This document shows, in pieces, positions 6,441-14,268 of a DNA stretch of 16,371 nt (the first letter of the stretch is position 1; every line of letters starts with the position of its first letter). The DNA comes from Opitutales bacterium UBA2995 (GTDB lineage Bacteria; Verrucomicrobiota; Verrucomicrobiia; Opitutales; UBA2995). Position numbers and translations under genes: made by a program. The notes beneath the pieces are model-generated. The model was given only the letters and a program-made list of their open reading frames with translations, ran no database searches and was not told the DNA's origin. The stretch lies in assembly GCA_002346535.1 (NCBI GenBank), contig DDZZ01000012.1:27904-44274 (forward strand). Reading direction: 5' to 3'.

Positions 6441-6944
6441 TTAATTTCCCCTAGTGAGTACCAGAAAGCTATAAGAATAATTTTCGTCTGAGCTATCCCG
6501 TCGGTCGAGTTCAACCGCAAAATCAGCGCGCCAATCCGGGAAAAAGGCTACACCCTCCACCTCGTCATAGACCTGAGTCAAATAGAGCTTCTCAGCCAGG
6601 GGCATTCCAGCCTGATAAACAGCCGGCCCTCCGCAAATCCATATCGGTCCTTCCCCGCCCAGGTTTTGGGCAAGCTCAATGGCCGATTCCATGGAAACTG
6701 CTGTATAAGCGTTATCCAAAGAAAAATCGGGATTGCGACTTAGCACAATCGTGTCGGTATTTGGAAAAGGTCCTCCCAATTCCTCAAAGCACCGGCGGCC
6801 TTCAATTATAATTCCTCCCGTGACTTTTTCTGTCCAATAGGCGGTATCTTCCGAAATGGACCAAGGCAACCCCCCTCCCTCTTTTCCGATGGCCCTGTTT
6901 TCCGAACAGGCCGCGATCATATAGATAGGTTTTTTTGAGCTCAT
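6441..6944 (-). CDS. folA: Dihydrofolate reductase
   Basis: A 167-residue protein of normal DHFR length that reduces dihydrofolate to tetrahydrofolate with NADPH. The ATG at 6944 is chosen because the family's first strand (KKPIYMIAACSENRAIG) begins at once; a longer open frame to 7073 adds 43 unrelated residues across the REP-like element. Landmarks: the substrate loop GLPWSISED, with Asp33 five residues after Trp28 as in the catalytic W22/D27 pair of E. coli; the NADPH-binding strand GGIIIEGRRCFEELG; SRNPDF; and ICGGPAVYQAGMPLAEKLYL, the conserved GG-x-x-x-Y. No thyA is adjacent and it appears monocistronic. It is a divergent DHFR (ACSENRAIGKEGGGLPW with an extra glycine or two), but every key residue is present. 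Confidence 0.9.
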   Translation of the reverse strand: MSSKKPIYMIAACSENRAIGKEGGGLPWSISEDTAYWTEKVTGGIIIEGRRCFEELGGPFPNTDTIVLSRNPDFSLDNAYTAVSMESAIELAQNLGGEGPIWICGGPAVYQAGMPLAEKLYLTQVYDEVEGVAFFPDWRADFAVELDRRDSSDENYSYSFLVLTRGN

Positions 6945-7016
6945 TTTTATTTTGTGGAGGATTAAATTAAATCCTAGCGCGAATTCAGAAGGAAAACACC
7001 GCTGGAGAAAGAAGAC

Positions 7017-7040
7017 TGTAGGGGCGGCTTTACGCCGCGA
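7017..7040 (+). repeat. REP-like short hairpin element
   Basis: TGTAGGGGCGGC, TTTAC, GCCGCGA: a 5-bp GCGGC/GCCGC hairpin (7024-7028 with 7034-7038) behind a TGTAGG head. From memory, sequences of the form GTAGGxGCGGCTTTAxGCCGCGA recur between genes in several Verrucomicrobia. It lies upstream of folA, in an otherwise featureless intergenic stretch (6945-7234), and shares TGTAGGRGC with the element at 5769. Confidence 0.45.
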
Positions 7041-7234
7041 TTCAAGGCACGGAAAGCTGAATCTTCGAGGCATAACGCCACTACTACAAATTCAAAAGCG
7101 AATTTTTGCGAAAACACAATTACCTAGAGAATCCTCAACGATTGCTCTTTCTAAGGATATAAACGGATCCAAGAATTTGGAAATAATGTGAATATTGCGC
7201 GGGAAACTCGGTTGAATCGTAGACTAATTCACCC

Positions 7235-7479
7235 ATGAACGAGGCAAAGGTCTTTCATCTTTGCTTGAAAGACAAGGATCCGATTGGATGCAAGTTCCTG
7301 GTTGAGCAATACAAAAGGGAGGCTTATTACCATGCATTGTCCTCTACTAATAATAAGGAGGATGTAGCTGATGCCTCTCAGGACGCTTTCAGAAAAGCAT
7401 TTATGGCTATGCCTATACTTGAATCCCTGGATAATTTTACCCATGGTTTTATCACATCCTGAAAACCCACGGCATCAAC
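7235..7479 (+). pseudogene. ECF sigma factor, N-terminal (region 2) fragment
   Basis: The frame from the ATG at 7235 gives FLVEQYKREAYYHAL, then KEDVADASQDAFRKAFMAM, the sigma-70 region 2 helix of ECF sigma factors (family form: DAEDxxQEvFlrafrql). After SLDNF the frame closes at 7460-7462. One more T in the T4 run at 7435-7438 restores the family sequence NFYPWFYHIL, as in ECF FxxWLyrIarN. After that, from about 7475, the sequence no longer resembles a sigma factor and runs in the same frame into a sugar-binding domain. Region 4 (promoter -35 recognition) is missing, so no working sigma factor could be made even with the frame restored. Confidence 0.65.
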
Positions 7480-8159
7480 CTGTCGGCCCGCCAGAATCTC
7501 ATTTTCAATGGCCCAGTTCTCCGGGATAAGGTCACGGGAGCCTCGGATATCTCCGGTGCCGTCAAACTTTATTGGTCGAGCACCAATTTTTATTTCTATT
7601 TCGATATTACAGACAACGTCAGGAGTAAAGACTCTGCAGGCGGGGAGGGGCCTCGGGTTTCTCCGCAACCCGACTCCAGTTTAAATTCATTTAATGATGG
7701 TTCCATCGAAGTGAACATAAGCAGATCGCCGTTCACAGGGGATTTGGACGATTCAGACAATTTTCAGTTCCGAGTGAACTCAGGAAATAATTTAGAACTT
7801 GAAACTTATAACAGTAATGCTTCGACCGGTGTGTTTTGGGCTTCAAATGGCTCAAAAAGCTACACTGTTGAGATGTCCATTTCGGTTTCTATTTTAGGCA
7901 TAGTTAACCCAGCGATCGGAAACACATTTTCCTTTCACGCAGGGTTAAACGACGACGGCGAAGGGGTCGACATGGACCGTGAAACTCAATTTTTTTGATG
8001 TTCACCTCCGCAATGGCATGGTTTGAAGAAAACCAATGGGAACAATCTAACTTGCAGCAGCCACTCCGGGACCCTCCACTGTATCCTTGGCGTTGGGCAT
8101 GAACCGGCCTAATTGGCTGGATTTTCATCATACGGCGCAAAAAGGCCGAGGAATTTTAG
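7480..8159 (+). pseudogene. CBM9-like domain protein with PEP-CTERM tail, decayed
   Basis: The frame from 7480 reads ISGAVKLYWSSTNFYFYFDI, TDNV, FNDGSIEVNISRSPF, DDSDNFQFRVN, STGVFWASNGSKSYTVEM and FHAGLNDDGEGVDMDRETQF. This follows the pattern of CBM9-type / DOMON-like sugar-binding domains (strand with W, then FxxxDITD, a DD(D)FQF strand, and a YTVEMsI strand). It closes in a T7 run (7990-7996). The sequence then continues over other frames: MAWFEENQWEQSNLQQPL, GPSTVSLALGM, and TGLIGWIFIIRRKKAEEF with a stop at 8157-8159. The last two together are a PEP-CTERM sorting signal (P-x-P-S/T, hydrophobic helix, RRKK). At least three frame changes make it a pseudogene. The parent protein was probably secreted and surface-sorted. 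The N-terminal part is replaced by the ECF sigma fragment. Confidence 0.6.
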
Positions 8160-8163
8160 GCAA

Positions 8164-10341
8164 TCAGCCTTCTGCACCGTTTTTAAGCGCTTCCAAAACG
8201 ATTCCCGGAGTCAGTACTTCGGGTAACAAATGGGATGATCCATCAGGACGATAAATAACATTCGTTGGCACTCCGTTGCGGCCGAATCTTTGAAGCTCCC
8301 TAGTAATTAGTGGGTCTCGTTTCGTCCAATCTCCTTTGAGGGCCACAATTCCATTGTCCTCAAAATATTGGATTACTTGGTCATTACCAAAGGCCACTTT
8401 CTTGTTTACCTGGCATGTCAAGCACCAGGTAGCAGTAAAGTCCACATACACAGTTTTTCCGTTGGAAGTGAAGCTCGCAACTGATTCAGCGGAGTAGTTA
8501 TCCCAAGTGATCCCAGGATAATCAGCCGAGGACAAATCGGCCGATGAAACTGCCGCGGGTCCGGACAATCCAGCCGCAAAAAATTGAAGGTACCCCGAAA
8601 GGAACATAAAAATTAGCGTAACACAGAAAGCAATCAGTCTGGTTTGTCTCTTTTTGATTAGATTTCCCCAATTTCCGTAAACCCAAGCACCAACCCCTAA
8701 AAGAACTAATGCCATGAGTAATAGGGCCATGCCCGTGACTCCAACTTGACTTCCAAAAACCCAAGCCAACCATACGGCCGAGGCATAAAGCAAAAAAGCC
8801 AACGCTTTTTTGAATGTTTCCATCCAAGCTCCAGGACGAGGCATCCGCTGGATTAGAGCCGGGAAAAATGAAAGGAATAAATAAGGGGCTGAAACTCCCA
8901 AAGCGATAGCCGTAAAAGTTAAAAAGGCTTCAATTGAAGACATGGCGGCAATCGCCCCAACAGCTGTCCCCAAAAATGGTGCGGTGCACGGAGTCGCTAC
9001 CAAAGTGGCCAACACTCCGGAAAAAAATGAGCCGGAATAGCCTGGTTTTGTCTGCAGCTGACTACCAGTTCCGGTGATAGCTTCCCCAATTTCAAATACC
9101 CCGGATAAATTGAGGCCAAATAAAAACAATATGGAGGTTATAATCGCTACAAACCCGGGACTTTGCATGTGAAATCCCCATCCAATCTCTTCCCCCGCTG
9201 CCCGAAGCCCCAAAAATGCTGCTGCCAACACCCAAAAAGAAATAAGGACTCCAAAGGTGAAAACGGACCCATGGGCCTTTATTTTTAGACTATCTTCCCC
9301 GGCCCGCTGAACAAAATCGAGCACTTTGATTGAGAGAACAGGAAAGACACACGGCATCAAATTCAGCAACATGCCGCCAAGGAATGCGAAGCCTAATATT
9401 GCCAATAAGCTGGAAGGCTCACCTTCCTCGACAAAGGCCACGGAAGTTCCTTCAGGATTTCCAGCCACCCCGGCAACCCATGTGGCTACCGTATCGTTTT
9501 CAGAAAACGGAAGGTTAACTTCCAGGATGCTAAATTCACCAGCTTCGTCCCATGGAATGGATGAAGTGAGCACGCCCTGAAAGCGATTTTTATCCGTATC
9601 TGGTTCGTATTCTGTTTTTGGCAATACAAGTGTCAAAATACGGTCTTCTGCGAGAGAAGTACGGGGCTTGGAGGGAGCCACCCAGCCATCTCTGGAGAAA
9701 TAAACGACGTCACGCCCGGCAAAATCTTTTCCTTTAGGTGCGGCAACCGTCAGGGCAAAGGAATTACCATTGTCCACCACCTTCATATCCCAATCCAGAA
9801 TCTTTTGAGGCTGGGCGTTTCTAGACGCATCAAAATCACTTTTCCATTTTGAATTTTCAAATGCATGCACCACCGGCAGCTGAAGAGAGACCGCCGCAGC
9901 TCCCGGGATACAAGCTTCTTTGCAAATCAAAAAATCAACTTGGGCGGATAGTTTAACAGATTCGGTAGAAGCGAGTTGATCAGCAACCTCAAGATCCACA
10001 AGGAGAAAAATTTCACCTTCGTAGGCGTAGGAAACCAGGCCAAACAATTCGATCCATTGGGGAGCAGGCCATTGGATAGGCCCTGCGGTGACTCCTTCCG
10101 GCAAAGTCCAATCAATCTGGGCAGCCAGGCCCGAATCCCCAGGGTTTTCCCAATAAGTGTGCCAATGGTCGTCCATTTCCATCCGGACGGCGACGGTATT
10201 GGTTTCTCCAGGAACCAGGCCCGTCCTTTCAGCTACAAGCTCCACAGCTAAATGATCAGTTCGGAAGGGGGCAGAAGTAACCGGATGGCATACTATAAAA
10301 ATAGCAATCAAGACCGAGGTAACTTTAAGGAAAGGTTTCAT
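8164..10341 (-). CDS. Thiol:disulfide interchange protein, DsbD/ScsB-like
   Basis: A 725-residue transmembrane reductase that carries electrons from cytoplasmic thioredoxin to periplasmic partners. Order: signal peptide (1-24), periplasmic DsbD-alpha-like domain with a cysteine pair in FLICKEACIP (C140, C144), and an eight-helix membrane domain from about residue 320 to 600. Its two conserved half-motifs, LNLMPCVFPVLSIK (C331) and VATPCTAPFLGTAVG (C452), form the membrane disulfide. The C-terminal thioredoxin domain carries WCLTCQ (C640, C643). All six redox cysteines are present. Length and the extended N-domain fit the ScsB-like branch more than E. coli DsbD (about 560 residues). Likely clients are DsbC/G-type isomerases, cytochrome c maturation or peroxide-defence partners, none of which is in the window. 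It stands alone, ending 5 bp from the end of the PEP-CTERM pseudogene, convergently. Confidence 0.9.
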   Translation of the reverse strand: MKPFLKVTSVLIAIFIVCHPVTSAPFRTDHLAVELVAERTGLVPGETNTVAVRMEMDDHWHTYWENPGDSGLAAQIDWTLPEGVTAGPIQWPAPQWIELFGLVSYAYEGEIFLLVDLEVADQLASTESVKLSAQVDFLICKEACIPGAAAVSLQLPVVHAFENSKWKSDFDASRNAQPQKILDWDMKVVDNGNSFALTVAAPKGKDFAGRDVVYFSRDGWVAPSKPRTSLAEDRILTLVLPKTEYEPDTDKNRFQGVLTSSIPWDEAGEFSILEVNLPFSENDTVATWVAGVAGNPEGTSVAFVEEGEPSSLLAILGFAFLGGMLLNLMPCVFPVLSIKVLDFVQRAGEDSLKIKAHGSVFTFGVLISFWVLAAAFLGLRAAGEEIGWGFHMQSPGFVAIITSILFLFGLNLSGVFEIGEAITGTGSQLQTKPGYSGSFFSGVLATLVATPCTAPFLGTAVGAIAAMSSIEAFLTFTAIALGVSAPYLFLSFFPALIQRMPRPGAWMETFKKALAFLLYASAVWLAWVFGSQVGVTGMALLLMALVLLGVGAWVYGNWGNLIKKRQTRLIAFCVTLIFMFLSGYLQFFAAGLSGPAAVSSADLSSADYPGITWDNYSAESVASFTSNGKTVYVDFTATWCLTCQVNKKVAFGNDQVIQYFEDNGIVALKGDWTKRDPLITRELQRFGRNGVPTNVIYRPDGSSHLLPEVLTPGIVLEALKNGAEG

Positions 10342-10422
10342 CTGAAAACACTTTGACTGATTTTAGGATAGGTTTATTTCCATCAATATTCCCCTAATCA
10401 TACAAATTTTAAATTAAATTGC

Positions 10423-10463
10423 GGGTATAAAATAAAACCCCAGCAGGCTGTTACGCCCGCTGG
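10423..10463 (-). terminator. Probable rho-independent terminator of the hsp20 pair
   Basis: CCAGC (10440-10444) pairs with GCTGG (10459-10463), extended by GG/CC after one A-C mismatch, with an 8-nt loop. On the minus strand the hairpin is followed by GGTTTTATTTTATA. It starts 23 bp beyond the stop of the second hsp20 gene and about 80 bp before dsbD, so it would separate the two units. Confidence 0.55.
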
Positions 10464-10485
10464 CAAAAGTTTCACAGATTGGCAG

Positions 10486-10863
10486 CTATTTAATTTTAAT
10501 CTTCCGCGGTTTGGCTTCCCCAGCCTTGGGAAAGCTCAAGGTCAAAACACCATCCGCAAGGGTTGCCCCAATCGAGGCGTGGTTGACCGATTCTCCAAGG
10601 CGAAGCCGGAGTCGGTATGCGTGATCGGATGATTCGCGATGCAGCGCCCTCCAAGCTTCCGAAGCACCCACTATTGATTTAGCTTCAAGATAAAGCTCAT
10701 TGTTTTCAACAGATAACTCCAAGCCATCAAGGGTTACTCCAGGAAGTTCCACCAGCACCACAGTTTCAGCATCTGTTTTAGTAACCTCAAGCCTGGGCTG
10801 ACAATAAGTAACTGCCTTGTCCGTGACAGCAGCAATTCCACAACTTGTTAATGATGTATTCAT
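10486..10863 (-). CDS. Small heat-shock protein (Hsp20), second of a tandem pair
   Basis: A 125-residue alpha-crystallin-domain chaperone that holds unfolded proteins without ATP. The core runs from about residue 24 to 115, with VELPGVTLDGLELSVENNEL and the conserved ADGVLTLSFPK at 103-113 (family A-x-x-x-n-G-v-L). The C-terminus ends in IKIK, an I-x-I motif (122-124) used in oligomer assembly. The N-terminal arm is short (about 22 residues) and contains two cysteines (C8, C21), unusual for Hsp20. The start is 4 bp after the stop of the first hsp20 gene, so the two are cotranscribed and probably translationally coupled. The two proteins are clearly diverged, so they may form mixed oligomers. 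Confidence 0.88.
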   Translation of the reverse strand: MNTSLTSCGIAAVTDKAVTYCQPRLEVTKTDAETVVLVELPGVTLDGLELSVENNELYLEAKSIVGASEAWRALHRESSDHAYRLRLRLGESVNHASIGATLADGVLTLSFPKAGEAKPRKIKIK

Positions 10864-10867
10864 AACT

Positions 10868-11320
10868 CTAAATATTGAGTGGAGTTTTGTTCTTTACTTC
10901 AATTCGCAGAGGCTTAACGGCCTCGGCCTTGGGAATGGTCACGGTTAAAACACCGTTTTCATATTTTGCCGAAACCTTGTCCCCTTTTACAGAATCTGGG
11001 AGGGTTATTGAACGATGAAAATTTATTTCGGATGATTCTTTCTTATCGTTCACCTTCCGTGTCCCTTTCAGGACGAGGCGTTCCTTTTCCAGCTCAACCT
11101 CGATTTTTTTTCGATTGAACCCAGGTAGCTCGGCTTGAACAAAATAATTGCCTTCGTCTTCGTAGAGATCGATGGCGGGCCGGTAGGTATCCGAATTCCA
11201 GTCAAACAGGGTGTTAACTGACTGTAAAATTGGGGATTGGGCATTGAAGAATGATTCAAAATGGCCCCAAAGGTCATTGTTACTATTATAAGGTCTTCGT
11301 GTCAGATATTTCATGATCAT
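10868..11320 (-). CDS. Small heat-shock protein (Hsp20), first of a tandem pair
   Basis: A 150-residue Hsp20/alpha-crystallin protein. The N-terminal arm (1-45) is rich in Asn and Phe and ends in a TYRPAIDLYED segment, the usual entry to the crystallin domain. Landmarks: FVQAELPGFNRKKIEVELEK, FHRSITLPDSV, and KYENGVLTVTIPK (119-131), with the A-x-x-x-n-G-v-L pattern. RIEV (139-142) supplies an I-x-V/I C-terminal motif. Either ATG at 11320 or 11314 (MIMK) could start it; the first is used here. It leads the hsp20 operon. Confidence 0.9.
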   Translation of the reverse strand: MIMKYLTRRPYNSNNDLWGHFESFFNAQSPILQSVNTLFDWNSDTYRPAIDLYEDEGNYFVQAELPGFNRKKIEVELEKERLVLKGTRKVNDKKESSEINFHRSITLPDSVKGDKVSAKYENGVLTVTIPKAEAVKPLRIEVKNKTPLNI

Positions 11321-11350
11321 ATTTGAATTAAGGTTATTGTTTGGCCTTAA

Positions 11351-11370
11351 TAATGCCTAAAACATGCCAA
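11351..11370 (-). promoter_or_regulatory. Candidate sigma-54-type promoter of the hsp20 operon
   Basis: On the minus strand, TTGGCATG, four Ts, then AGGCAT gives GG-N10-GC spacing and a good -24 half against TTGGCACG-N4-TTGCA; the -12 half differs at two positions. The -12 GC lies about 35 bp before the start codon, giving a leader of roughly 23 nt. No sigma-32-type or CIRCE-like element was seen in 11321-11499. The site is AT-rich and could be chance. Confidence 0.22.
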
Positions 11371-11499
11371 AAATTAAAAATTCCATTAACCCTTTTAAGG
11401 CAATGGTTTACGAATAAAACAGAACCCTCCTTATGAGCCATTATGGCGCATATTTTCCCTGGTTTTTTCTAGTCGTATTTTTGCGTCACACTGGCTCAG

Positions 11500-13992
11500 T
11501 CAGTTTTGGGCTTCCTCGATGCCAGATCGAAATCCGGGCAAATCCTGCCGGAATTGCTCCATGGTAAGGGAAAAGCTGTCGATAGGCAGGCTGTAGTACC
11601 GAACGACATCAACTGGAGCCTTAACCAACCGCGAATCCACAAATCCTTTGATGTTGAGCCGGACCCGCGTGTCGCCCGAAAGGCTATTGGGTGGAAGAAT
11701 GTCGATATCCAAAGTGGAGTCCTTAAGGTTGGACAAAGCCTCGTCGACCATGCTGTAACGCTCGTCAACGGCGATTTGTGCGGACTCACCTTCCGGACGG
11801 AAAATTTTCAAATTCATGGATCCGAGTTCACCTTCCGGAGACTGCAAATGGCCCCGGCCCAGGGAGAACTTTTTTTTGTTTAAATCCCATTGGAAGGGGA
11901 TCACGCCTGAGATGCTTCCTTCTGCGATGCCAATCACCTTGGGAATCCATTGAAGAATTTCTTCGGTTTGCATGTCAGTGACCCCAATTTCCGACTCGAT
12001 AAACATATCGTCGAAACCCATGGATATATCTGCCAATTCGATACTACCGCCCAGGGCGGAAAAAGTGGTATCGGTAATGTTAATCCGGTTGCCCACTTCA
12101 AACTGGGTTTCGAAATCGGCCACGCTCCAGCCCTGGACTTGTATGGATGACACGGTGAAGGGCTCAATTGTGGAAAGGTGAAACGGATTCAAGGAATCGA
12201 CAGTCCCGTAATAGCTGGCGTGATCCAGAACCAGATTGCCGCTGGCATACAATATGTTTTCCAAGCGGAACTTGAATTCGGGGCTCACATTTTCAGGGGT
12301 GACTTCAAAGTTGGCTTGCCCGGATAAGCTTCCCGTTATGTCAAATTCACCGGCCAGCCAGCGCTCCAAATTCGGATATTCCTGTATGGGGTAATCGGCC
12401 AGATCCACACGAGCGGAAAGTCCACTGGATGGATTCAACTTTAACCGGTAATCCATTTCAAAGTCACCAGGATTCACCTGAATTTTTCCCTTGGAATTGA
12501 AAAAGGAAGACCCCTTCTCGGGCAGAAAGGCGATTCCAGTGCTACCTATTCCGGCAAAATCGCCAACGGCTTTTAGCGGAGACGGCTTCCCAGGCGTCCA
12601 GTCAACTTGAATGGCATCACCAATCACCTCGGTATAGCGAAACAAGTTTGTTTTTTTGAAGCTAGCGTTTCTGACAAATTGATCCGGGCCTCCCAGTACG
12701 GCGCCAATGAGATCACTAGCCATGAAAGGCTTATCGATTCTTGCATTAATTAGCCCTTCTCCCACCTCCGCCTGAAACATCGGAGTAACCACCATGCTGT
12801 CTTTGAACCAGAAATCTGCTGATGCATTCGACAAGCCCTCGCCTTCCCAACGACCGTTAAACATGAGATCCATCGTTGAGCTGGTAAGATGGCCACCAAT
12901 CTCGCTGCCGAGTTGTAAGTCCAAACCAAGTAATTGAAAATCAAATCCGAGATTTTCTGCCAGAATAGAAATCTCGAGAGGAATAGCGCTGACTGAGGTT
13001 TGGCTAATTTGCAGGTCTCCAGATTGTAATTGAGGTCCGATAGCGGCCGAATCCAATTGAAACAGCAGGCTGGGTCCTGGCTCAATCGACAAATTTCCGG
13101 CCCATGAGAAGGGGGCCTCAACAAGCCTGGAAAGCATCCCATCTCCATTGAAAACGAGAGTAGTAATGTCAGGCGTCCAGGAGATGAAGGCTACATGGTC
13201 GGCAGCAAGCACATCCAAGTCCTTAAATCCCACTTCAACACCGCTCAAAAGAGCATGGGCCTGGCCAGAATTGAATATGTAGTTCTCTCCTTCAAAATGA
13301 AAAGCAGCCTGAAACCGGCCATCTTTCCAATCAAAAATCGAATCTTCATCTATGATGTCCCAGATTGCCTGGCTAAGGTCCGAACTGATATCCATTTCGC
13401 CGGCCAAATCCAAAAACCCGGTAAGCCAGTCAAACGTACCGCGGCCCAAAACCGGATGGTCATGCACATCAATTTCCACCTGCCAATCAATGTTGGTTCC
13501 ATCTACCTCAAATTTTCCGTCCAGTTTTCCGTCTATTTGGCGACCTCTGTTTTCATAATGCAACCCTCCATCATCGAATGTGATGATAAGAGGGATCGGA
13601 ACCTCGAATGAAGATTCCTCGGGCAAAGCCAGAATCGCATTATTGACCGATAACAGCCCCTCCGGAATCTGGGCATTGATACCGGCCCACAATCCATTCA
13701 CGGCTATTTTCAAGGGTTTGTCAGCGCCATAGCCATCCCAGATGGAGCCAAACTCGATGGAATCGGCGACCAGGTTGACCCCGGAAATACGCAGGCTCAA
13801 ATCACTGACGACTGGCCGGGACAATCCTTCGATGCGAAATTCAACGGACTCGGTTTCAATTCCGACCTGCTCCAGTTTTTCCGCAAACCGCTTTTCAGCA
13901 TAATCGGGTATAAACAGCCAAGCCGCGGCTACAAGTAAGCCCAAAAGAATCAGAGTGGTGGAAGGAATCCAATAACGTTTATTAATAGACAC
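11500..13992 (-). CDS. YdbH/AsmA-like inter-membrane envelope protein
   Basis: An 830-residue protein with one N-terminal membrane helix (residues about 10-29) and a long, strand-rich periplasmic part of repeating amphipathic segments without cysteines. The C-terminal part (about 640-800) contains TTFSALGGSIELADISM, GSISGVIPFQWDL, GRGHLQSPEGELGSMNL and VDEALSNLKDSTLDIDILP, the pattern of the YdbH-type domain (Pfam DctA-YdbH, misnamed dicarboxylate transport). These belong to the AsmA/TamB/YhdP/YdbH group of bridge-like proteins thought to move phospholipids to the outer membrane. The usual small partners YnbE and YdbL are not in the window. E. coli YdbH is about 880 residues, so length fits. 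Upstream lies a 276-bp gap with no clear promoter. Family membership is a pattern judgement and less certain than the topology. Confidence 0.7.
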   Translation of the reverse strand: MSINKRYWIPSTTLILLGLLVAAAWLFIPDYAEKRFAEKLEQVGIETESVEFRIEGLSRPVVSDLSLRISGVNLVADSIEFGSIWDGYGADKPLKIAVNGLWAGINAQIPEGLLSVNNAILALPEESSFEVPIPLIITFDDGGLHYENRGRQIDGKLDGKFEVDGTNIDWQVEIDVHDHPVLGRGTFDWLTGFLDLAGEMDISSDLSQAIWDIIDEDSIFDWKDGRFQAAFHFEGENYIFNSGQAHALLSGVEVGFKDLDVLAADHVAFISWTPDITTLVFNGDGMLSRLVEAPFSWAGNLSIEPGPSLLFQLDSAAIGPQLQSGDLQISQTSVSAIPLEISILAENLGFDFQLLGLDLQLGSEIGGHLTSSTMDLMFNGRWEGEGLSNASADFWFKDSMVVTPMFQAEVGEGLINARIDKPFMASDLIGAVLGGPDQFVRNASFKKTNLFRYTEVIGDAIQVDWTPGKPSPLKAVGDFAGIGSTGIAFLPEKGSSFFNSKGKIQVNPGDFEMDYRLKLNPSSGLSARVDLADYPIQEYPNLERWLAGEFDITGSLSGQANFEVTPENVSPEFKFRLENILYASGNLVLDHASYYGTVDSLNPFHLSTIEPFTVSSIQVQGWSVADFETQFEVGNRINITDTTFSALGGSIELADISMGFDDMFIESEIGVTDMQTEEILQWIPKVIGIAEGSISGVIPFQWDLNKKKFSLGRGHLQSPEGELGSMNLKIFRPEGESAQIAVDERYSMVDEALSNLKDSTLDIDILPPNSLSGDTRVRLNIKGFVDSRLVKAPVDVVRYYSLPIDSFSLTMEQFRQDLPGFRSGIEEAQN

Positions 13993-14268
13993 TAATTTTG
14001 CGTGTGAGAGTTTTAAACTTTGACCTAGAAATTTAGAAAGGGTTTCACGCCGGGGTCAATGCATCGCGGGCTCGGTCTCACATCTTTTATTCCGAAGCTA
14101 CGAAGTATTTCACAAACCTATAAAAAAGACCTGCCAAATATTAGAGTCCCAGCACCGCTCCGGGGTTGCTATTAGACCCCCTCACCATGTTCCATTTTTT
14201 ACTAAAAACAGAGGACCTGAAAAAAGGAACTATGGCTCAGAAATACCAAGGTTTCTACACCTGGATTA

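Noticed and set aside
14150..14180. GC-rich hairpin-like sequence downstream of the FKBP gene
   Set aside because: The stem is short with a bulge, and no T-tract follows on the minus strand, so I do not call a terminator.
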